Positions 34,483-46,483 are shown, counted from the first letter of the stretch. The stretch: 64,000 nt of DNA from Ligustrum vulgare (GCA_963555705.1 OY743176.1:43291026-43355025), one strand, 5' to 3'. Notes: generated by a model from the letters alone, not told the origin. Translations and numbers: made by a program.

Positions 34483-35580
34483 GATTTCCAATTTTTTTTT
34501 TATTATTTTTGCATGTTTTTGACCTCTTTTTCCAGCTATATCAATTCAAACCCATTTCGTTACATATTTAAACAAAACTTTTTTACAACAAAAATTTGGT
34601 TATAAAATCTGAGAGTATCTATGTTCATAATGGAAAAGTAAAAAGCGTGTGGCCTCAACTACTGGTCAAGCAAAATCAGCTAAACCAACCTTACTTGTCC
34701 AGCATTATTAGCCAATATATTTTAAAATATTATAATGGGGCATTTAGTCTTCAAAATAATTAAATATTGTTGCCAAAATTACTGACCTAATTGGAAAATA
34801 ATTAGAGTAAAAGTGAGTTATCTCTACTTTAGCCACCCACTCCATAAACGGACTAACAAACCCCACTAATTAGGATTAAATATTTTGCTTAAATTTGAAC
34901 AAATGATACATTCTTCATAATCTCTAATTCGTCCAACTCTGATTCCACCTGCAGTAATTATACAGTGACCTGTTGGCTGTTGAACATTCGATAACAACTT
35001 AGTCAAACCAAAGTCTATAGGTAGAGGTCCACTCTTTCTTTTTCCATTATGCAATGGAAGCCATGTAATTATCATATAATAAAAACCCGAATTCATGATT
35101 TTATGGATTTATATAAAATTTAATGCCCTAAAATCTGACGTCTATATGATTCATACACAACAAAAATATTAACATGATTTACCTGAATCCATGATATTCA
35201 TATCTTGGTGCAGACTATCAAACTTGAAAAAATATTATCTTTTCCTTGTTTTTCCTTGCTGTTTTCTTTGATGGATAATTATACCTATGTTTTTTTATTT
35301 TAATCCTTTCAAAAAAAATGTGACCAACATAAAGGGAACGGTTATAAAAGAGTACTTATCTCTTTTATTTCAAACTCTCAATCAGTTTCAACTACTTTTT
35401 TGCCCCTCAACCATCACAAGTGGGCCATGTCCCGTTGAAACTTTATCTTTAAAATTATATTAATACGCAATAACGTTAATTTTATATTAAAATGTTACAA
35501 ACCTTGTAATTATATGGGTCACATAATGATAATGATATCGGAATAAAATTATTTCTAATGGTGTATGGGGTAATAAGAAG
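34483..35580. other. Intergenic DNA upstream of the ATL gene
   Basis: AT-rich with poly-T tracts. A minus-strand open frame at 34866-35096 is not recognised and lacks support. Promoter elements of the ATL gene probably lie in the last 200 bp, where TTATATTAATA (about 35455) and TTTATATTAAAA (about 35480) are possible TATA boxes. Confidence 0.5.
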
Positions 35581-36286
35581 ATGAAGAACCATGTTTTAGG
35601 TATTGCAACACATGCAATAGTAATTATGGGAATAGTCATATCTGTACTATTGTTATTCGCAGCAATTGGAGTTTTAGTCCTCATTCATGTCTGTATTGTA
35701 GGGATGTCTTTTAGGAGAGGATATAGTGAGAGAAACACAGATGTTGTAGAGAGAGGAAGCTTTGGAAGCACGAGCATGTCACAAGACGATATCGAAAAGC
35801 TTCCGTGTTTCGACTTCAAGACGAAGGAGAGAGGGAGCAGCCCGGCTTCGATTTGCACGGTTTGTTTAGAGAACTTCAAGGTTGGAGAAAAGTGTAGACT
35901 ATTACCATTGTGCAATCACAGTTTTCACGCAGACTGTGTGGATTTATGGCTGTTGAGAACACCTATTTGTCCAATATGTAGAACTTGTGCTGATTCTGTG
36001 AAGAGTGAATCAATATTAGGGGAAGAAAGTAACCACTTTAGTGAAACTGGAAGTAGCCCTATTGATGTTAGAGTGAATCAAATAATGGAAATGATCCATC
36101 TGAGTGGAAATGATGCTGAAGAGAGGCAAGCAACAGAAACTCCAATGAGCAATTCAACTGAGACAGTGATCAACTTCAGCGAGCGCCAAGAAACAGAAAC
36201 TACAATGAGCAATTCAAGTGAGACTGTAATCGACTTGAGCGAGCACCAAGAAACAGAAACTAACAATTCAAGTGATATAGTAATCC

Positions 36287-36341
<55 letters not shown>

Positions 36342-36366
36342 AAGAAATGGAAACTTGAACGATTAG
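35581..36366 (+). CDS. ATL-type RING-H2 finger E3 ubiquitin ligase
   Basis: This intact, intronless gene of 261 codons encodes a membrane-anchored E3 ligase that passes ubiquitin from an E2 to targets. Residues about 11-40 form one strongly hydrophobic helix. SQDDIEKLPCFDFK (68-80) is a diverged GLD-type motif. The RING-H2 uses C92, C95, C111, H113, H116, C119, C130 and C133 with ATL spacing (Cx2Cx15CxHx2Hx2Cx10Cx2C) and W123. The tail holds three 18-20-residue repeats (ETETxMSNSSETVIxLSE type, 181-238) and then an Arg-Glu run (about 237-253) encoded by a GA microsatellite. The ATG at 35581 leaves a usual short N-terminus before the helix. ATL genes are commonly intronless and stress-induced; the substrate is unknown. 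Confidence 0.93.
36121..36339 (+). repeat. In-frame 60-bp repeats and GA microsatellite in the ATL gene
   Basis: Copies 36121-36180, 36181-36240 and 36241-36294 (the last 6 bp shorter) are followed by (GA)n from about 36290 to 36339. The microsatellite encodes alternating Arg and Glu. Confidence 0.92.
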
Positions 36367-38185
36367 AGCTTGTCTAGTACCGGTATCAAACATACCCTCA
36401 TTGTATGCCACCCCTTGACGGTATTTATCTCGAACTCAAGATTTTACCCAAGTTCAATTATTATGTTGTAAAATCTACTGTTATTCCTATAAATGAAAAG
36501 GTCTGAAGGTGTTATATATTAGGCTTATTCATTAGCTTTATCTAAGTTATATCCCCGATTCGTATTCTCCCCTACAGTCACAAAAAAGGATTATGTATGT
36601 CCATCCGTATTGATTGTTTGATTTCTAGTTTGAGAACTTCACAGAAATGAAGCTCAAAGCAGACTCGACTGCATGCTCACATACGCCACACTGCGAATGA
36701 CAAATGGTTCCATACTGGGTACAACTAGTACTGGAAGGGATCTCTTTGTCTATTTAAGCTAGGAGTCTTTGGGTAAGGAGTCCTAGCGTTGAGAATAAGC
36801 CCTTATATAGAAAGAAGACTCTTTCATAGATGCCCTAATTAGAAGATACGTTCGGTCTCCATATAAAGGAGACGTCTTTACGCTCCCTAATACATGTTTC
36901 TTCTTTTCAGTCTTATGAGACTATAGAATTTGGTATGTTTGTCATTTTAGCTTTGGTTGGGAGGCTTCAATGTTGATGCTCAGTTGGGGTAGGCACATTA
37001 ATATATCTAGCTACCTAGGCTTAGGTAAAATCCAAGAGTTAGACTGTTGAGTAGTACTGAACAACTGATGTATCGAAAATTTTAAATTATGTTATCAAAC
37101 AAATGTCGTGATATCAACTCTTACTACTACTCATGTATGAAAGAGGGTTCGCACATGTCAAAACCATTAATTAAAAAACTGAGCAAATGATGTTGGAAAT
37201 TGGTGATATATTAAAGTTGGTTTGAACACCTTTTGACCAATTATTTGAGTAAGTGTCAATAATCAGACGAAAGATTTCTTTGGTCGAGTGTGTACTTGAC
37301 CAATTATTCGAATGAGTATCAATAATCGGACGAAAGATTTCTTTGGCCAAATGTGTTCTACTCGTGAGTAGATTAACATAGTCATGGACTATTATATATA
37401 TATATATATAATTTCATGTGTTCTTAAACAACTCTTGCGTAATTTAGTTGTTAGAGTAGAAAGAGTCTCTTGAGTTTAATTCCACGTGATATCAACTTTA
37501 TAAATTTATTTTAGTTCAATATTTTTCACAATTTTGAACCGTAGTTAGAAAACCAATGTAATGGGAAAGAATCAAACCTATGCTCTTCTAGAAAATTATG
37601 GAAAGCTTAAACACTAGGCCATTTAGTGAATTTGAGTTTTAAAAAAATCAATAAATTAATATATTATGGTTTATATGGAGTTATTTTTCTATCAAATTAT
37701 ATCTAATGCAATGATATACAATCTATTCTTTGTAAATTTATCCCAATGAATTTAAATTTCGTCCGTCGTATCATAATGAATTTTTAAGATGAAAAATGCG
37801 AAAATATTTGCTTATTTCTTCAAATACGGTGGTAATATTCAACGATTTCAAGTCCCGATTCTACTTATATATGAAAACATTTCGTTGAGTGAGTATACAA
37901 GAAATGAAAAATTATTAACATTTTTATTGACCTCGAAACCTATTTTGATTTTTATTATGGCCGTTGATGCTTAACGATCGCTCATGCTCACTCAAGATTC
38001 TAGATTCATCCATAGTGTATATACTTTCCCAAAATCAGTTCCAAGTAAATGATAAATTAAGGCCGCCACTAGAAATTGTAGTAAGAGGAATTAAAATAGG
38101 TGGTAAAATGGAAAAGTACTGTACATCTTACATTATAAAACGAGAAGGTGAAAGGGCACTTTATACAGTTATAGTTTGAGATTTA
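36367..38185. other. Intergenic DNA downstream of the ATL gene
   Basis: I see no gene. Contents are a (TA)n tract at about 37391-37410 and a 63-bp tandem duplication at 37233-37358. Short open frames at 37789 and 37964 match no family I know. Confidence 0.55.
37233..37358. repeat. 63-bp tandem duplication
   Basis: Two copies starting TTGACCAATTATT and containing GACGAAAGATTTCTTTGG, with a few differences. Confidence 0.85.
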
Positions 38186-38692
38186 GGTACCGTTTGATAC
38201 ACCTAGATTTGCCTTGGAATTCACCATTTCCATGCCAAATTCCATCTTTGCTGCTATTTGATAAACAAATTTTTGCCCAAGAAATGGATTATTTCTTCCC
38301 TGCAAGTGATGCAAATTCCTACTTTTTGAGGCAAACAAATTCTCCCACCTTAAGTGATAACTAGTTTCCATGCAAACTATAAGTGTCTCATTTGATAATT
38401 TTTGTTATTGTTAATTGAACTTTTTTTTTTCAAAAAATAACATTATTATTATCAAATACAAATATGTGAAAAAATAAAAAATAAATGCTTTTTTAATTAA
38501 AATAGCTAAATTTTGTTTTATTTTTTATGGAAAATAATGTCAATCAAACAACAAAACTTAGAAAATTTTTCACTTTTTTACAAAGAAAATTATAACTATC
38601 AAACACATTAAACTTTCAATTCTCAGGAATTCAATTCCCTAAAATTCTTTTTCTTTCCATCCAAAATTCCATTCTCTCTATCAAACGAACCC
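38186..38692. mobile_element. PIF/Harbinger-type MITE
   Basis: 507 bp flanked by TTA on both sides. Inverted ends are GGTACCGTTTGATA and GGGTTCGTTTGATA. It is noncoding. The same family occurs at 48331-49771 (shared phrases CATTATTATTATCAA and CAATCAAACA). Confidence 0.75.
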
Positions 38693-38760
38693 TTAGATTT
38701 AAATCTCAAGGAGTATCAATAGTTTTTTAAAGGGATATGGCCTATGTTTTAGTGGGTTGA

Positions 38761-39640
38761 TGATGAGTTCCGGAGTGGCTCAACGAGCGATGAGCCGTTG
38801 CACGTGCCCGTAGGACCAATAACGAGACAAAGAGCCAAAAGAATTAAGCAGGCAATGCATGGATTCATGCAAGCATGGATGGATGAGTGCTCGAGTGGAA
38901 AGACCTCATTTACGTTGCATAACAAAGTGGAAGAGGAACCAAAGTTGTTACTAGGCATTTGGATCAAAGAACAACAAGAAATTGGGGCAGAAGCATTCTC
39001 ACGACCGTAACACCCATTTTTACGGCCGTAAAATCATCTTGGCTAAAATTGTGCAGAAAGGCAGTCACGGACGTAAACCATGATTTCACGGCCGTAACAT
39101 CATCAAGACAAAATTATGCAGAAGAGGACTTACGGCCGTAATACAAATCCTCACGGCCGTAAATAAAGTTTAGTAGTTTTTATTTTTTTATTCAGAGAGT
39201 CGATTACGGCCGTATATAAATTTTTCACGGCCGTAACTTAGGCACCGCAATTTAAGATAATATTAGGCGGTTTAGTTTATTTGCAATTATAGTTTATTTT
39301 GGTTGCTTTATTTTGTTAGCCTATTTATAGGGCTTCATTCAGCATTGTAAAACACAACTTTTATTCTTGAGATTAATGATATTGAATGTGAGATATTCCC
39401 TTAATTTTCTTCTTGTTCTCGTTGAACAAATTTGAACTTATCAAAGGATTTGACAACATTTGTGGCGTTCCTCCTTTGTGATTCTTATCTCCGCATCGTA
39501 ACGGGTTTTGGGTTTAATATACCCATAGTTCTTGCGTCGTGAGGTCGGGTTGCATTGTTACCGTCTACTATCTTGAATTTTAGAGCTTTCCGGCGTTTAA
39601 TTCCGCGTGTTCTTGGTGATCCCCATATCGGATCACATCA
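38761..39640 (+). repeat. 5' LTR of element B
   Basis: It starts TGATGAGTTCCGG and ends ATCACATCA. Its first ~250 bp repeat the pol C-terminal coding region. In this copy that frame continues past a position where the 3' LTR has TAG. A TATTTATAGGGCTTC TATA region stands near 39320. Confidence 0.92.
38998..39237. repeat. Eight ACGGCCGTAA-type palindromes, element B 5' LTR
   Basis: Pairs of TTACGGCCGTAA and TCACGGCCGTAA variants, including one ACGACCGTAA and one ACGGACGTAA. GTGCAGAAAG and ATGCAGAAGAG precede two of the pairs, as in element A. They lie upstream of the likely TATA. Confidence 0.93.
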
Positions 39641-39642
39641 TC

Positions 39643-39657
39643 TGGTATCAGAGCCTG
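39643..39657 (+). promoter_or_regulatory. Primer-binding site of element B
   Basis: TGGTATCAGAGCCTG complements initiator tRNA-Met and lies two bases after the 5' LTR. Confidence 0.9.
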
Positions 39658-40410
39658 TCTCTAAATCCAAGTATTTAGTATTCCAGTTCTTTTTTTTATT
39701 TCCAGATTTTTATTCATTCACAAAAAAAAAAAAAAAAAAAAAAAAAAATTCCATTCCAATTCTTGTTTCTTGAAATTCGTCAGAAATTCAAGATTTTCCA
39801 ATTCCGTTTCTTGTTCTTGATTATTCTTGTTGGAAAAAAAAATTCCATTCAAATTCTTGTTTCTTGAAATTCGTTAGAAATTCAAGATTTGCCAATTCCG
39901 TTTCTTGTTCTTGATTATTCTTATTGAATAGATAAAAAAAAAGGGTGCTGTTGTTTGGAACAAGAATCAAGAAAAAAAATTTCAAGATAATTCAAGAAAT
40001 CCTTTCTTGGAAAATAATCTTTGGCAAATCTTTCCAACAATCATTGTTTCCATTAAATTCCTTATTCTTGATTCCATAAAACTTCTTCTTGAAATAAAAT
40101 TCATGTTTTCATAATTCCTTCTTGATTCCAATATTTTTCATCAACTTTCCTTATTTGCACTTTGGGGTTCATTCCACAAGGACCAAATCCGTGACTAGTT
40201 TGGTGGGTCCTTTGAGAACGTGAGAAAAAGGGAATAGAGAGGAAAAAGGCAGAGTGATGAGATTAATAGAGGGAAAAAGCCAAAACCGAGTGATACACGA
40301 GTGATAAAACACGTGAGGATCTTTATTTAATTTTTTTTCTCTTTTCTATAATACTAACCATATCACGGAAGGAAGCTTCATCGACGGAAAAGGATCTTCA
40401 AGACTTTAAA
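39658..40410 (+). other. Untranslated leader of element B
   Basis: It contains a poly-A run (39721-39747) and an approximately 92-bp tandem duplication (about 39748-39930) with the phrase CTTGTTTCTTGAAATTCGT. No coding frame. Confidence 0.75.
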
Positions 40411-42237
40411 ATGCTTGCAATGATGGAGGAACAGTTTGCAAAATTGGAGGGGAGGTTGGATGCAAAGTTGGACGCAAAATTTGGTCAACAATCCGGCATG
40501 AATGTAGAAAGAGCAAATAATCCGGGGGAGACACGTGGTGTGGGAGTTGCTCAACCACGTTAGGAACAACCGCGAAATTTCCCTAATTTACGGAGACCAC
40601 AAAGGTATGGCTTCAACCCACAGTTTAGAGCTAGGAATGAACATGTTGAGGTTGTTGATAGTGATGAAGATAGTGGTGAATTGTCTATTACTAGTGTTGG
40701 TAGGAGACGAGATTGGGGAGAAAGACGTGATAGGGGATATAGGCGTGATCATAGGGATGATGTAGATGGACATGTTGGTAACATTAAAATGTCTATTCCC
40801 TCGTTTCAAGGTAAAAGTAATCTGGAGGTTTATTTTGAATGGGAAAAGAGGGTAGAATTGATTTTCGATTGTCATAATTATTCTGAATCCAAAAAGGTTA
40901 AATGGGCAGTCGTAGAATTTACTGATTATGCTATAGTATGGTGGGATCAATTGGTAACTAGTAAAAGGAGGAATGGAGAGAGGCCTATTGAAACTTGGGA
41001 TGAGTTGAAGGCCCTTATGAGAAAATGATTTGTGCCTGAACATTACTATAGGGATCTCTACTAAAAACTACAAACCCTTTCCCAAGGTAGTAAGAGTGTG
41101 GAGGATTACCATAGGGAGATGGAGGTTGACATGATTAGGGCAAATGTAGAGGAAGACCCGGAGGCAACCATGGCTAGGTTTTTAAGTGGTTTAAATCGAG
41201 ATATTGCTAATGTTATTGAATTGCAGCATTATATCGATTTGGAGGAGATGCTTCACATGGCCATGAAAGTGGAGCGACAACTAAAGAGGAAGGGAACTTC
41301 AAAATTTTCTACAAGTTCCAATTCTTTTGGAAAGTCTACATGGAGTGGGACTTCTAAAAATGAAGGGGTTGTACAGAAAAATAAATTTGAGGCACCGAAG
41401 GGAAAAGTAGAGCCACCCAACAAAGGTAAAATTGCTTCTGATTCTCAAACTCCTAGGACTAGAGATATTCGTTGTTTTAAATGTTCCAACTTAGGACATA
41501 TTTCTTCACAATGTCCAAATAAACGAATATTGGTTATGCATGATGGGGTGTTAAGTTCGGAGGATGAGAAAGAGGAAGAAGTGGGGGATGAGTATACGGA
41601 TATGCCAGCTCTAGAGGATGTTAGTGAAAATGATGATGGGGACTATGCAGTAGCTAAATCACTTGTCACTAGGAGAGCCCTTAGTACTCAAGTTAAGGTG
41701 GAAAATTCGGGTGAGCAGCGAGAGAATATATTTCACACTAGGTGCTTTGTGAATAACAAGGTGTGTAGTTTGATAATAGATGGTGGTAGTTGTGCGAACG
41801 TTGCTAGCACTACTCTAGTGGAGAAATTGTGCCTACCTATACTAAAACACCCTAGGCCATATAAACTACAATGGTTAAATGAATCGGGTGAGATTAAAGT
41901 GAATAAACAAGTGGTGGTTGATTTGGCGATTGGGAAATACGCAGATAGGGTGGTTTGTGATGTGGTTCCCATGCATGCGGGGCACATCTTGTTCGGTAGG
42001 CCATGGCAATTCGATAGGAAGATTATTCATGATGGCTTTAAAAATAGGTATACCTTCACTAAGGATGGGGAAAATATCAAACTAATGCCTTTGTCACCTC
42101 AACAGGTCTATGAAGACCAATTGAAATTAAAAAGTGAGGAAGAGAGAAAGAGGGTCGGGATCACGATCCCGGAAAAAGGAGAGTTGTGTGAAAATCGAGA
42201 GTTGAGACCACAATCCCAGAAAAATGAGAGGGTGTGA
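40411..42237 (+). pseudogene. Gag and protease of element B
   Basis: One reading frame runs from ATG 40411 to 42237, broken by TAG (40561), TGA (41026) and TAA (41062). Gag landmarks are SIPSFQGKSNLEVYFEWEKR, WWDQLVTSKRRNGERPIETW and SVEDYHREMEVDMIRANVEE. The zinc knuckle is CFKCSNLGHISSQC (Cx2Cx4Hx4C, about 41473). The protease has IIDGGSCANVAS, where DSGA is usual, and ILFGRPWQFDR. An intact relative would make one Gag-Pol chain, so a frameshift near 42230 separates this part from the reverse transcriptase. Confidence 0.92.
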
Positions 42238-43728
42238 AGAGTGCCAATAAAAATAAAAGAGAGAAAACAAAAGTGAGCTTCTACGCAAAACAGAGTGATA
42301 TCACCAAAGCTATTTCTACAAATAAACCTGTGATTTTACTAATGTACAAGGAATCTCTCCTTGTACTTGATGAAGCTAACCACTCCCTCCCCAGTTTAGC
42401 TGTTTCTCTTTTGCAGGAATTTGCAGATTTATTTCCCGAGGAGATTCCTAGTGGGCTGCCACCAATTCGAGGGATTGAACACCAGATTGACTTCGTGCCA
42501 GGAGCAGTCATTCCAAACAGGCCAGCTTATAGGAGCAATCCCGAAGAGACCAAAGAGCTACAAAAGCAGGTTGAAGAACAGCTGAAAAAGGGCTATGTTC
42601 AGGAAAGCATGAGCCCATGTGCAGTACCAGTCTTGTTGGTACCCAAAAAGGATGGAACATGGAGGATGTGCGTGGATTGTAGATCAGTAAACAATATTAC
42701 GGTAAAGGATCGCCATCCCATACCTAGACTTGATGACATGCTTGATGAACTTTATGGTTCTAGTATGTTTAGTAAAATAGACCTTAAGAGTGGTTATCAC
42801 CAAATTCGTATGAAAGAAGGTGATGAATGGAAAAACCGCCTTCAAAACCAAATATGGTTTATATGAATGGATGGTTATGCCATTCGGCCTCTCAAATGCA
42901 CCTAGCACTTTTATGAGACTAATGAACCATGTTTTACGTGCTTACATTGGTAAATTCGTTGTGGTATACTTTGATGACATTTTGGTATATAGTAAGAACT
43001 TAGGTGATCACATTAAACATTTAAAATCTGTTTTGGAAGTTTTGAAAACTGAAAAACTATATGCTAATTTTAAAAAGTGTACTTTTTGCATGGAAAAGGT
43101 AATTTTTCTTGGGTTTGTTGTTAGTGCTAATGGTGTAGAGGTAGATGAGGAGAAAATTCGTGCTATTAAAGAATGGCCAACTCCCAAAAGTATTACGGAG
43201 GTTAGAAGCTTCCACGGGTTGGCTGGGTTTTATAGGAGATTTGTTAAAGACTTTAGTATACTTGCAGCACCACTCACAGAAATAGTCAAGAAAAGCGTAG
43301 GATTCCATTGGGGGGAAGCACAAGAAAGTGCTTTTAAAATTCTTAAGGATAGGTTATGTTTTGCACCGGTTTTAGCTTTACCTAACTTTAACCAAACCTT
43401 TGAGATTGAATGTGATACATCAGGAATAGGGATTGGATCTTTTCTTATGCAGGAAAAAAGGCCGATTGCATTTTTCAGTGAAAAGCTGAGTGGGGCAGTT
43501 TTGAATTATCCTACCTACGACAAGGAGCTTTATGTTCTTGTTCGTGCCTTGGAGACATGGCAGCACTATTTGTGGCCAAAGGAATTCGTCATACACACTG
43601 ACCACAAGTCACTGAAACACCTCAAGGGACAAGGTAAGCTAAATAAAAGACACGCCCATTGGATGGAATTCATCGAGACTTTTCCATACGTCATTCGCTA
43701 TAAACAAGGTAAGGAGAATGTGGAGTAG
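42234..43728 (+). pseudogene. Reverse transcriptase and RNase H of element B
   Basis: RT landmarks: GLPPIRGIEHQIDFVPGA, VPKKDGTWRMCVDCRS, FSKIDLKSGYHQIRM, then, after a frameshift at about 42830, [19 protein letters not shown] and [12 protein letters not shown] (catalytic YFDD). RNase [38 protein letters not shown] and [11 protein letters not shown]. The frame stops at 43728, where a one-base shift would carry on into the integrase linker (VDALSRRY). Catalytic residues remain, but the frame breaks inactivate the copy. Confidence 0.93.
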
Positions 43729-43729
43729 A

Positions 43730-45145
43730 TGCCCTTTCTCGTAGGTACGTACTTCTAAACTCTTTAAATGTGAAGTTGCTTGGGTTCGAGTATATAAAAG
43801 GTATGTATGTTGATGACCATGATTTTTCTACCATTTATGCTTCATGTGAAAAAGGTGCAATTGATAAATTTTATAGGCATGATGGCTATTTATTTAGAGA
43901 AAGTAAACTTTGTGTGCCTAATTGTTCTATGCGTGAATTGCTAGTGCATGAGGCTCATGGTGGGGGGTTAATGGGACACTTTGGTGTTATTAAGACGTTA
44001 GAAACTTTACAAGAGCATTTTTATTGGCCTAAAATGAAAAAGGATGTTCACCATATTTGTGAAAGATGCATAACTTGTAAACAATCTAAGTCTAGAGTCT
44101 TACCACAAGGTTTATATACACCTTTGCCCGTACCTAATGAACCTTGGGTAGATATATCCATGGACTTTGTGTTAGGTCTTCCTAGGAAAAAAAAAGGGTA
44201 GAGACTCGATATTTCTGGTGGTAGACAGATTTAGCAAAATGGCGCATTTTATTCCTTGTAATAAAACTGATGACGCAACAAACATAGCTGACCTATTCTT
44301 TAGGGAAGTTGTAAGACTCCATGAGGTACCTAGGAGTATTGTGTCTGATAGGGATGTTAAGTTCCTAAGCTACTTTTGAAAAGTCTTGTGGGGGAAAGAT
44401 GGGTACTAAATTGTTATTTTCTACTACATGTCACCCGCAAACTGATGGTCAAACGGAGGTAATTAATAGGACATTAATCCAACTTTTGCGCACTATAATA
44501 AGTAAGAATTTAAAAAGTTGGGAGGAATGTTTGTCATTTGTGGAATTTGCTTATAATCGATCTGTGCATTCTACTACTTCATGTTCACCTTTTGAAGTTG
44601 TTTATGGTTTCAACCCGCTAACTCCTCTTGATTTAATTCCTTTACCTGTAGATGAAAGGAGCAGTTTGGACGGGGCGAAAAAGGCTAAGCTTGTGAAAGA
44701 ACTTCATGAGAAGGTGAAATGGAAAATTGAAAAGAAAAATGAGCGTTATGCGACTCATGCCAACAAAGGTAGGTGGCAAGTGACGTTCAAGCCGGGTGAT
44801 TGGGTGTGGGTGCACTTGCGAAAGGAGCGATTCCCAACCCAAAGGGAATCTAAGTTGCAGCCAAGAGGCGATGGACCTTTTCAAATCATTGAAAAGATAA
44901 ATGAGAATGCATATAAGCTCGATCTTCCAAGTGAGTATAATGTGTCTGCTTCTTTTAATGTTGCTGATCTTTCTCTATTTGATGCAGGTGATGATTCGAG
45001 GACGAATCCTTTTCAACAGGGAGGGAATGATGAGTTCCGGAGTGGCTCGACAAGCGTTGACCCGTTGCACGTGCCCGTAGGACCAATAACGAGACAAAAA
45101 GCCAAAAGAATCAAGCAGGCAATGCAAGGATTCATGCAAGCGTAG
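43730..45145 (+). pseudogene. Integrase of element B, tail reading into the 3' LTR
   Basis: The HHCC zinc-binding part contains [13 protein letters not shown]... [12 protein letters not shown]. The core begins [15 protein letters not shown] frameshift in an A9 run (about 44190) and a TGA (about 44378, WK changed to stop-K) interrupt it before TTCHPQTDGQTEVINRTL and the catalytic Glu region. The C-terminal part includes FKPGDWVWVHLRKERFP and ends with a basic GPITRQKAKRIKQAM tail inside the 3' LTR. No chromodomain is seen. Confidence 0.92.
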
Positions 45146-45973
45146 ATGGATGAGTGCTCGAGTGCAAAGACCTCATTTACGTTGCATAACAAAGTGGAAG
45201 AGGAACCAAAGTTATTACTAGGCATTTGGATCAAAGAACAATAAGAAATTGGGGCAGAATCATTCTCACGGCCGTAACACCCATTTTTACGGCCGTAAAA
45301 TCATCTTGGCTAAAATTGTGCAGAAAGGCAGTCACGGCCGTAAACCATGATCTCACGGCCGTAACATCATCAAGACAAAATTATGCAGAAGAGGACTTAC
45401 GGCCGTAATACAAATCCTCACGGCCGTAAATAAAGTTTAGTAGTTTTTATTTTTTTATTCAGAGAGTCGATTACGGCCGTATATAAATTTGTCACGGCCG
45501 TAACATATGTTTTTAATTTTTAATCCGTAGCTTTCTTACGGCCGTAAACTCATAAGTCACGGACGTAACTTAGGCACCGCAATTTAAGATAATATTAGGC
45601 GGTTTAGTTTGTTTGCAATTCTAGTTTATTTTGGTTGCTTTATTTTGTTAGCCTATTTATAGGGCTTCATTCAGCATTGTAAAACACAACTTTTATTCTT
45701 GAGATTAATGATATTGAAGGTGAGATATTCCCTTAATTTTCTTCTTGTTCTCGTTGAACAAATTTGAACTTATCAAAGGATTTGACAACCTTTGTGGCGT
45801 TCCCCCTTTGTGGTTCTTATCTCCGCATCGTAACGGGTTTTGAAATTAATATACCCATAGTTATTGCGTCGTGAGGTCGGGGTTGCATTGTTACCGTCTA
45901 CTATCTTGGATTTTAGAGCTTTCCGGCGTTTAATTCTGCGTGTTCTTGGTGATCCCCATATCGAATCACATCA
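45028..45973 (+). repeat. 3' LTR of element B
   Basis: Partner of 38761-39640. It follows the purine tract CAGGGAGGGAA and has two extra palindromes (10 in all, 45265-45569). Confidence 0.92.
45265..45569. repeat. Ten ACGGCCGTAA-type palindromes, element B 3' LTR
   Basis: The same pair pattern as 38998-39237, plus an inserted TTACGGCCGTAAA block. Most copies keep the exact CGGCCG core, and fewer are mutated than in the 5' LTR. Confidence 0.93.
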
Positions 45974-46483
45974 GTTGAGCTGGAGCAAACAAACGTACAC
46001 CACTAGGGGTGTCAAACGGGCCGAGTTGTATTTGACTAAAAAATGGTTCAGCTCACGAGCCGAACTGTCAAGGCTCATGTAGAAAACGAGCTGAGCCGAT
46101 TTGGTTCGTTTCCTATGCGGCCGACTCTGGATCGAGTCGTGAGCTCTTGTGCTCACGAGCCGAACGGGTCGGCTCATGGGCCGGTTTAGACACGTTTCCC
46201 TTTTTCTTTTTTTTTTTGGAAATAATTTAAAACTTACACCATCCTCCTTTAATCTAGGCTTGGGATCGGTTACATTTAATTCTTTGTATGCGGAATTAAA
46301 ATTGTATACGAACAAAATGCTATGTGTACAATTTTTTATTTGAAAGAAAGAATTGAAAATAGAGAAAAAGAAAAATGCATTTATTATAGAGAAATCAACA
46401 AGGATAATATTAAATAACTACTTACCCGAATCCCTCAGCCATAATTTCACTTATTCTATTTTGTAACTGTTTATCCGTATCCT

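Larger units (their letters stand above)
38761..45973 (+). mobile_element. Chromovirus-like Ty3/gypsy element B, full length but inactivated
   Basis: A complete element with perfect target duplication GTTGA (38756-38760 and 45974-45978). LTRs 38761-39640 and 45028-45973 differ by few bases and one indel of about 66 bp in the palindrome region. Order of domains is gag, protease, reverse transcriptase, RNase H, integrase. No chromodomain is recognised. The coding end runs into the 3' LTR and carries GPITRQKAKRIKQAM. That overlap and the tRNA-Met primer site resemble CRM-type centromeric elements, which is an inference. Several stops and frameshifts make it nonautonomous now. Confidence 0.92.

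Noticed and set aside
21992..34487. Target-site duplication of the Tat-like element
   Set aside because: Flanks TTTAT and GATTT do not match within any reasonable shift of the LTR borders.
34866..35096. Minus-strand open frame upstream of the ATL gene
   Set aside because: No family is recognised, and there are no splice or promoter signals I would trust.
38798..39010. Open frame at the start of element B as a separate gene
   Set aside because: It is the LTR copy of the pol C-terminus and has its counterpart at 45028-45151.
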